NCBI GenBank assembly: GCA_031761405.1
Contig: JASEVX010000007.1
Location: 58,735,803-58,799,802 of the forward strand
Length of the DNA stretch: 64,000 bases
Source: Serripes groenlandicus
Taxonomy: Eukaryota; Mollusca; Bivalvia; Cardiida; Cardiidae
Reading direction: 5' to 3'
A program made the position numbers and the translations under genes. The notes under the pieces were generated by a model. It saw only the letters and a program-made list of their open reading frames with translations, ran no database searches and was not told the DNA's origin. Each line of letters starts with the position of its first letter. The stretch's first letter is position 1. This document shows, piece by piece, positions 57,413 through 64,000 of this stretch.

Positions 57413-58133
57413 GGAGGGAAGCCACAGCTACTATTTCTTAAAGTGTTTGGTATGACCTAGCCTGGGTTCGAACCCTGGTCTCCTGCTCTCGAAGCGGATG
57501 TTCTGACAACTACAACACCGAGACGGTTTCAAGTGTTTAACTACTGCTGTACTTGCATGGTGATAATTGAAAATAACAAGCTCTACAAGCTTTGTATGAC
57601 CTCGTGTAGATTGCTTCTCGTGGTCACTGACAATGATGGAAGTTAATTCAAAACAAGTGAACTCTTTTAAAACTTGCAATTTTAGAACTACCATCGGAAT
57701 ACCTATGTAGCACGCGGGCCAATTTTGAAAACATGTATGGAAATTAGGAATGAACAATTTACATTTCATAGCCATGGTTTGAACTTTATTATGAAATTAT
57801 ATACATGGACAGTCTTTTGTTTATATTTGTTTTGTTTTTTATTTGTTTGCTTTTCTTAATTTCAATGTAGAGTAACTTGCTAAAGCCTAATGCGGTTATT
57901 CATTTAGTGTCCGTGTTTGAAATGATCCATTTACAATTTTCTCACAATAGCAATGTTTCGAACGAAACTATATACATTGACCATCTTTTGTTTATATTCG
58001 TTTTGTTTTCTTAATTTCAATGCTTTCTAAGGTATAATGCGGTAATAACATTAATGTCCGGGTTTGAAACAATCCGTTATAAGTAGAGTATCGAGGGATA
58101 TTAGAGTCATATTGAGTTCGGAACACGGAAAGG

Positions 58134-58360
58134 ATGAAGACGATTTGTTTGCTGCCCGCTTTGCTGTATATCCAGAGCGGATTGCTTACAGCTGGTCTAG
58201 TAGAAAAGTTTGAACAGAGTCGAGATGAAGTAGGATCAGCCACTCCGGATGGTATACTTGATCAGAACCTTGATGAACAGTTAACACGGATTGGAAATGA
58301 ATTTGATGACAAGAAATATCACGGTAATCATCTATTTATTCGTATATCTGTCTGTTTGTC

Positions 58361-58418
<58 letters not shown>

Positions 58419-58472
58419 TCTCTCTGTCTTCGAGTGTCTCTCTGTCTTCGAGTGTCTCTATCTCTCTCTGTT

Positions 58473-58513
<41 letters not shown>

Positions 58514-58682
58514 GTCTGTCTTTCTCTCTGTCTCTATATATCTTTCTAATCTCCCCCCCCCCCCCCCATCTATTTATTCGTCTATCTATCTGTCTGTTTG
58601 TCTTTTATATTTTTTGTCTTTCTGTGTGTGTGTGTTTGTGTCTCTCTGTCTTCGAGTGTCTCTATCTCTCTCTCTGTCTGTT

Positions 58683-58715
<33 letters not shown>

Positions 58716-58781
58716 ATGTCTGTCTGTCTGTCTGTCTGTCTCTGTCTGTCTTTCTCTCTGTCTCTATATATCTTTCTAATC

Positions 58782-58821
<40 letters not shown>

Positions 58822-61731
58822 TTAAACAAAGGATTTATCTCATACACATGCTCAATTCCATTTTACAAGATACGCTGAGATATGAGAGCCCGTGTATGGG
58901 AAATAGCCTGAGTATAAGTTAGTATTTCAGAACAGATGCTAGCTATGTCTTATAAGAATATAAACAGGTAGCTTCCAACAAGCTTATTTGGGTTATGTGT
59001 GAACGATGTAGATCAGCACAGGCTGAATAGCTCATCTGATCTATTTTTCCAGATTGCGATGACGTCAGACTTAGAGGCGGGTATGAACGATCCGGGGACT
59101 ACAACGTATATCTCAACACAACAGTACCTCACCGGGTAAGATAAAGAGTTTCTCCGTGATAGGAATTAACCTTCTCCCACATACAGCAAATCTGCAGCAG
59201 ACGACTTCTGAAAACATCGTGAGAAAAGGAGAAATTGCTCAAAACGATCAATTTCTCCTTTTGCCACCATGTTTTCAACCTTCTTCAGTAATTATACCTA
59301 CAATTATAGAAAATTTCCCTATTTTTGAGTAGAAATTTTCAAAGTCGTCTGCTGCAGATTTGCTGTTTGTGGGAAAATGTTAATTTCAAAATGCGTCTAT
59401 ATGAGGGAAAGGGATAACAAACAAACTAACCCTTATCCAGCTCAGAGCATATAAACACATATGTTTATATGTCTCTGTCCAGCTGAATTCCTGCTACTGA
59501 TTTCATCACCATTAGCATTCGACATAGTATGTTCTGTCTGAAAAAGCCATTTATAAGCAGAGACATATGTGTTTATATGTCTCTGTTATAAGCTATGCCT
59601 TTTAACATCGTTAATTGTTTAAAAAAAGTAATTGATATGACAGTTGTTTTTTATGTTTAATAAGGGAAAACAGGCCATGAACGAGCAACTGTTTCATGAT
59701 ATGAAAGCATTATGAAAATTAATTATATATACCTGCACATTATCCGGCACTAACAGGTCTACAACACGAGGATGCCAAATTTAACATTTTAGTTTGATAA
59801 TTTAATGGAACGTCACGGAAATATGATATGATGTCATTGAAATTTAATTTATAGTTTGTAGTATACTACTCGGAACATGGGAAAATCGACATCAAATTTG
59901 AATTTCGGTGTAGTCATCATTAATTGTAATACTTCCATTGTTTGCAATACATGATATAATATACAAAGGGAGGTAATAGGTTGAATATTTACTTAATGTT
60001 TTTAAGAGTAATCTAACGTGGATTTTTTTTAAATTTTATTTCTAAGAAATTATATTTAGGTTTAGTATCCATCATATGTTCAAAACTCATTGTTGAGACA
60101 TTGTTTGTGGAGCTCAACAAACTTGAACTTTTTAAATAATTGCTTTTTATCGTGTAAATTTCCCCCATTTAAGCTATTACTTATATTTTGCTAAACTGCA
60201 TAACTGAATATATACAGGAAGGTAATACAACGACTATTTACATGTATTTTAGATATAATTAAAACGCAGACTAATTACGTTCTAAGGAATGTTTATTATT
60301 GTTTTAACATACCGCAAACACCAAACTGTCTAAGCCGTGTGTCCATCAATGTGTTGTGAGTTCGAACCCCAGCTCAACCAACTGTCTTTCCGACGTTTTA
60401 CAAAAGACTCTGTGACAAGCGTCATTCGTCTTCCACCAATAGGCTAAACAGTATTTCTAAAAAAGCAGCCAGTTCCTTAGTTCTGCCGTGAGAAAGTCAG
60501 GAAACACTAAAGTAGGTGAACTGGTCGCCGTGATATGACTGAAAATGTGTTCAAACGGCATTAAACACCAGTATGTAAATAAATAACTGTATAAATAAAT
60601 GACTTATATATTAAACAGGTTAACTGTAGATTCGGATTAGGCTATACACGAACAGTGATCATGCAGCAGAAATATGGACGGGTCAGTTTTGCTCGGTCAT
60701 GGTATTATTATAAAGAAGGTTTTGGTTCTACATATGGCGATTTTTGGATTGGCTTGAACAAAATGAGGGCGCTTACATTAAATGGTAAATCACTTATTTT
60801 GCCTCGGTGTTTTAGTGGTAGAGCGTCCCCCAGTCGAAGGTTCGATCCCCGGCCTTTTAATTTAAAATATTTAAACAACGGTAGTAATATCTTTTAGTCC
60901 TCGGCGCTCAAGATGATGAATGACTCGTTGGAGTCAGTAAACGAGGACCAGTAGTAATGGTAACTGATCCACAGAATTCCGTGATGTTACTGAAAAATTG
61001 TCGTAAATAACGTAAACAGAATACAAACATATGTTTGCATTTCTTTGACGCTGCTAATTATTGCAACGGGGGAAACATTTACTAATGCCATACATACGGC
61101 ATTAACCTTTCTCACACAATCTGCAACAGACAACTTTGAAAGCACATAGAGAAAATCATGACAATTCTCTATATAAAAAGGTACAATAATTGAAAAAAAA
61201 AATGAAATGATTGTGACCAAAAAAGTAATTGCTCATTATAAGCAATTTCTCTTGTTGCCACAATATGTTCAAAAGACGCGTTATAATGCGTGTATATGGT
61301 AAAGGGTTAAGAATAGTTTTAAACGAACTTGCGTATTTTCAGGCGCAACAGTTCTGACTGTTACCATGCAAGATTGGCGATACAAAACCAAGGTGATACA
61401 ATACACCCATTTCGCCATCGGACCGGAAGTAGATGGTTACAGATTAAGCATTGGTGGCTACAATTCTAGTCACGTGCTTCCGGATGATTTTTCAAACAAC
61501 ACTAGAGCGCGATTCGCTACGTACGACAAACCTGATATACACAACTGTGCTGCTAATAAACGGGGTGGTTGGTGGTACAACTATTGCACGCTCGTTCTAC
61601 CCACGGGTAATTATTATCTCAAGGGTCAATACGTTCCACCCCATCAATTCTACGATGGTATTTACTATGCAGATTGGCTCAAATTCGATTATTCACTCAA
61701 GTTAATTAAAATGGAAGTCTCTATAATCTGA
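58134..61731 (+). CDS. Secreted fibrinogen-related protein (FREP-like lectin)
   Basis: Four exons: 58134-58323, 59053-59135, 60619-60784 and 61343-61731. Donors are G/GTAATC, CGG/GTAAGA and G/GTAAAT; acceptors TTCCAG, AAACAG and TTTCAG; phases 1, 0, 1 all agree. The protein is 275 aa. Residues 1-20 are a signal peptide (MKT then a Leu-rich core, cut near LLTA/G). A 40-residue polar linker follows, then a fibrinogen C-terminal domain from D64 to the end. Domain marks: GDYNVYL, the FGSTYGDFWIGL block, LTVTMQDW, EVDGYRLSIGGY, and NCAANKRGGWWYNYC. Cysteines C65/C94 and C215/C228 make the two usual disulphides. D208 and D211 sit at the calcium site, but the loop before C215 is shorter than usual. 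No collagen or immunoglobulin region is seen. In molluscs such proteins are soluble pattern-recognition lectins; the role here is inferred. Confidence 0.93.
58329..58821. repeat. Duplicated microsatellite block ending in poly-C tracts, FREP intron 1
   Basis: Two tandem copies of ~240-255 bp: CATCTATTTATTCG, TGTCTGTTTGTCTT, (GT)n, CTCTGTCTTCGAGTGTCTCT, (TCTG)n, CTATATATCTTTCTAATCT, (C)n. C-tracts are 15 (58553-58567) and 39 (58783-58821) long. It starts 5 bases past the 5' splice site. The 262-codon frame running through it is exon 1 plus intron. Confidence 0.92.
59166..59383. mobile_element. TTAA MITE in FREP intron 2
   Basis: TTAACCTTCTCCCACATACA to TTGTGGGAAAATGTTAA; a short extra right end (ATGAGGGAAAGGGATAAC) follows at 59400-59418. 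Confidence 0.82.
59462..59590. repeat. Palindrome pair ATAAACACATATGTTTAT in FREP intron 2
   Basis: CATATAAACACATATGTTTATATG at 59465-59488 is itself palindromic; CAGAGACATATGTGTTTATATGTCTCTG recurs at 59550-59585. Confidence 0.6.
60325..60575 (+). mobile_element. SINE, first type, in FREP intron 2
   Basis: B-box GTGAGTTCGAACCCCAGCTC, core GTGACAAGCGTCATTCGTCT, GCAGCCAGTTCC, GTGATATGACTGAAAATG; end CAAACGGCATTAAACACC. A-box degraded. Confidence 0.8.
60797..61025 (+). mobile_element. SINE, second type, in FREP intron 3
   Basis: GCCTCGGTGTTTTAGTGGTA, B-box AAGGTTCGATCCCCGGCC, GGACCAGTAGTAATGGTAAC, end CGTAAATAACGTAAACAG. Starts 12 bases after the exon 3 donor. Confidence 0.78.
61102..61310. 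mobile_element. TTAA MITE in FREP intron 3
   Basis: TTAACCTTTCTCACACAATC to TATATGGTAAAGGGTTAA; ends 33 bases before the exon 4 start. Confidence 0.8.
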
Positions 61732-61767
61732 TATGCAGAAATTGTATATACTAAGCCTCTGATATAT

Positions 61768-61991
61768 GTATAACCTTTCCCACCTGCAGACGCATTTTGA
61801 CGCACTAGACAACTTTTGAAAACATTGTGTCCAAAGGTGAAATTGCTCATAAGGAGCAATATCCCCTTTGGCCACAATGTTTTCAACTTTATTTAACAAT
61901 TTACCTATCTTTTATGGAGATTTTTCAGGTTTTTGTCACTATGTTTTCAAAGTCGTCTCCTGCAGATTTGTTGTATGTGGAAAAGGGTTAA
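61768..61991. mobile_element. TTAA MITE just past the FREP stop codon
   Basis: TATAACCTTTCCCACCTGCA to TATGTGGAAAAGGGTTAA, starting 37 bases after the stop, so probably within the 3' UTR. Confidence 0.8.
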
Positions 61992-62269
61992 AAAGGACAT
62001 ATAAAAGAGATACGTATACTTTTCTGACTCTTTTTGCAGACATTATGCGCAAAAGAGAAAAAACGGATGATACTATAGATAAACAGGACACTTGCAGACG
62101 ATATACGCAAATAAGAATATTGCAGACGATATATTTGTTTACATTATGAATTTTTAAATATATATATGCTGCACAAATATTATTCTACTTCCAGTCTGCA
62201 ATATGTACGTTTAATTCACTGAGCTATTCTAGTATGCTAATTATGATGGACATACTGGTTATACCACTT

Positions 62270-62880
62270 GCAAACGCATTCCTACACATGTTAAGCAGAC
62301 GACTTTTGAAATAATTGTGGAAAAAGGTCTTATTGCTCATAATGATAACTATTTTCAATGGTTTTACCGTCATTTATAGAGATTTTCTGCAGATAAAGGT
62401 TTAATGATGGTAAAACAATGCTTAAATACAGTATAATTATAGTATACTGTTTTCTTTATATACAGAGCACCACAGAGGTCTTTTTTGCATATATCCAATA
62501 CAGTTTATTACATTCAGGCACATTTTTGCCTATATAGTAAATAACAAACAATTATGTACAATTAACATTAACGTAATCCCTTTACGAGAAGCAAAAAAAA
62601 AAAAAAAAAAAAAAAAGGAATAAAAGCTAATTATTTCGGTAAAATAAATCTTTAGTCTGTTGTTTGTAAGAAAATTCTTATTTATTTTGCTCTCAAATGT
62701 TCATGACTTCGTACATCAAGGGGGATAACTACAGTATATACATGTTCTGTATTTTACCCGAACTTCGACAGGTGTTTGTTACTATCATTGTTTTTTAATG
62801 GAGATTTTTTTTTTATGTTTTTGGCACTATGTTTTCAAAGTCGTCTGTTGCAGAATTGTTGTATGTGGGAAAGGGTTAAC
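62270..62880. repeat. MITE scraps and an A-tract
   Basis: 62270-62400 is a decayed MITE; 62593-62616 is a 24-A run; 62815-62880 is the right end of another MITE (GTCGTCTGTTGCAGAATTG to GTGGGAAAGGGTTAA). Confidence 0.6.
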
Positions 62881-63110
62881 TCTTTCCCTGCCGAAGTTCA
62901 CAAAGTCGACTCTTCAATTTTGAAAATTGGACCTCTCCATTTTTCGTCCAACAGAAAATATGGTAGAATTTAATGTCTAAGTCGCAAACAATGCAGATTT
63001 TAGGAGAGCTATGCACAGGGACTTGCTCCTCTAAAACTAGATATGACCGACTCATATGCATAGATATTAACAAGGGTGGACACAGTGTTCTGGGTCGCCT
63101 CACTTCAACT

Positions 63111-63116
63111 AATTTT
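63111..63116 (-). promoter_or_regulatory. Poly(A) signal after the exon at 63232-63431
   Basis: AATAAA on the minus strand, about 120 bases downstream of the TAG stop. It supports that exon being a real 3' end. Confidence 0.4.
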
Positions 63117-63231
63117 ATTCAAAGTATTCGAACAAATATATGAGTTTGAAGTAAGGAATCAATCAATAATGCTTTCCTCTATCGAACTATACCAAAATAA
63201 CTTGGTTTTTTCTCCCTACGTATGTAAATTC

Positions 63232-63431
63232 CTATGAAATATTCGCAAATTCGCCAAGAGGACAACAACCTGGACCAAAAACGAAAGTACTTCTATCGAC
63301 ATTTCGGAATGGTTCGTTTTCTTTCGTTGCAGTAATTGTCAGGGATATTGCGATTCTTTTTCCAAGAATTTGGTCCTGCCCGGGAAAATAATCGCAATAT
63401 AACTGACAATTCACGCCTCTGTCCTCTGAAT
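63232..63431 (-). CDS. Terminal coding exon of an unidentified gene (5' part beyond window)
   Basis: Minus-strand open frame ending in TAG at 63234-63232, with no ATG of its own. A CTGCAG acceptor at 63433 opens it in phase 1. It reads SEDRGVNCQLYCDYFPGQ and continues GKRIAISLTITATKENEPF to FGPGCCPLGEFANIS, about 66 residues with four cysteines, so probably secreted or extracellular. An AATAAA lies about 120 bases past the stop. The pyrimidine tract at the acceptor is weak and the frame runs a few codons further, so the true exon edge is uncertain. Family not recognised. Confidence 0.4.
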
Positions 63432-63814
63432 CTGCAGTGTTTGCACAAGCCTTTTACTGCATTTGTAAGCGAGATAGTTAAACATGTGTGTATGTACCAA
63501 TAAAGTTTATGTTAATTGAGACTTTGGATCGTTGGATGTCCCGTCTTTAACACCAGAAGGCTTTTCTTAGAGATAAAAGTTAGGATGATAAAAAATACAG
63601 TTAAAAAAAAAACAAAAAAAAAACACCTACACGTATTTTGTTGTTGTTATATATCTAGCAAAATGTGTATAAATATTGTTATATATCTGTATAAATATAC
63701 ATATAATTATAATCTGGAATTGAAAACATTAAACCTGAAATGAATATTAATTAACTGTAACCTGTTATTTTATTTTTGTTTGTTTGGAGTTGGAATGAAT
63801 GAATGTATATTGTT

Positions 63815-64000
63815 TTATGGCGCATCGACAGCTAAGGTCATTTAGCGCGCAATTAAATGTAATTATTCATGATCCCTGGGTAAACAAACCAGTACTAGGC
63901 TAGACAATGTGCCTTGCCCAAGGGCACTCCACCATGACCGTAGTGCCGCGACTGGGGATCGAACCCGGGACACCCGGTTTCGAAATCCCCGACGCTAACC
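63815..64000 (-). mobile_element. SINE, third type, reverse, cut by the window end
   Basis: GAATGAATGAATG tail, AATTATTCATGATCCCTGGG, then in reverse GGGTTCGATCCCCAGTCG (B-box). Same type as 10862-10985 and partly 39518-39735. 63432-63814 holds only short A-rich runs. Confidence 0.75.

Larger units (their letters stand above)
56155..57633. repeat. Inverted duplication, copy B
   Basis: Reverse of 40699-44098 without the 42290-43873 element and without the 30-bp fold-back. Contains a short GTGGCCAC array, the smaller 22-bp fold-back, a MITE and a second-type SINE (57420-57540, minus). Confidence 0.85.

Noticed and set aside
58324..58922. Extension of FREP exon 1 into a 262-residue Cys/Ser/Val/Pro protein
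   Set aside because: It reads through the GT donor into microsatellite; the spliced frame is supported by three further exons of a known domain.

Overview
The window is eukaryotic genomic DNA: AT-rich, gene-poor, with spliced genes, GT/AG introns, tRNA-headed SINEs and many short inverted-repeat elements. Several things point to a mollusc, most likely a heterodont (clam-like) bivalve. These are the repeat types (SINEs with a tRNA head, a core and an ATCA/ATTG-type tail, and short elements carrying a core of tandem units like the bivalve pearl/HINE elements) and the secreted fibrinogen-related gene. The species call is inference; the repeats and exons are read directly from the sequence.

Three genes can be assembled with confidence. 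(1) CYB561D2-like transmembrane cytochrome b561, minus strand, three coding exons between 18110 and 14432, giving 221 aa with all four haem-ligand histidines. (2) CRYL1-like lambda-crystallin / L-gulonate 3-dehydrogenase, minus strand, from 30311 to 22139. Five convincing coding exons plus a last exon can be placed, but one internal exon (the one that should carry the catalytic His-Pro) is not found, one junction is awkward, and the conserved Asn of the GFxxNR motif is Cys. It may be a diverged, inactive or pseudogenised copy. (3) A secreted fibrinogen-related protein (FREP type), plus strand, four exons from 58134 to 61731, 275 aa. Two single exons probably belong to genes that run out of the window: a plus-strand terminal exon at 2126-2300 and a minus-strand terminal exon at 63232-63431.

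Everything else is dominated by repeats. A piggyBac-like MITE (TTAA target, ends CCCTTTCCC[A/T]CATA, strong off-centre hairpin) occurs about 50 times, whole or broken. Two places show the empty TTAA site next to a filled copy. A dozen blocks are tandem arrays of roughly 130-170 bp units, several ending in a GACG/GTCC-rich stretch. SINEs of at least three types are scattered on both strands, some nested in MITEs with target duplications.

The most unusual material is a set of fold-back elements whose arms are built from short tandem repeats: a 20-bp unit (18515-19482), a 22-bp unit (41201-42137 and 56487-57042) and a 30-bp unit (44085-45494). The first two families share the terminal motif TACGGAAT(T)CC and make 6-7 bp target duplications, so they look like related transposons with very different simple-repeat interiors. 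One of them lies in an inverted duplication (about 40.7-44.1 kb against 56.16-57.63 kb), whose two copies record later insertions.

Region by region: 0-14 kb repeats plus one exon; 14.4-18.1 kb CYB561D2; 18.5-21.3 kb fold-back and tandem arrays; 22.1-30.3 kb CRYL1 with element-filled introns; 30.3-58 kb a gene desert of MITEs, SINEs, fold-backs and arrays; 58.1-61.7 kb the FREP gene; 61.7-64 kb MITE, A-tract, a terminal exon and a SINE.
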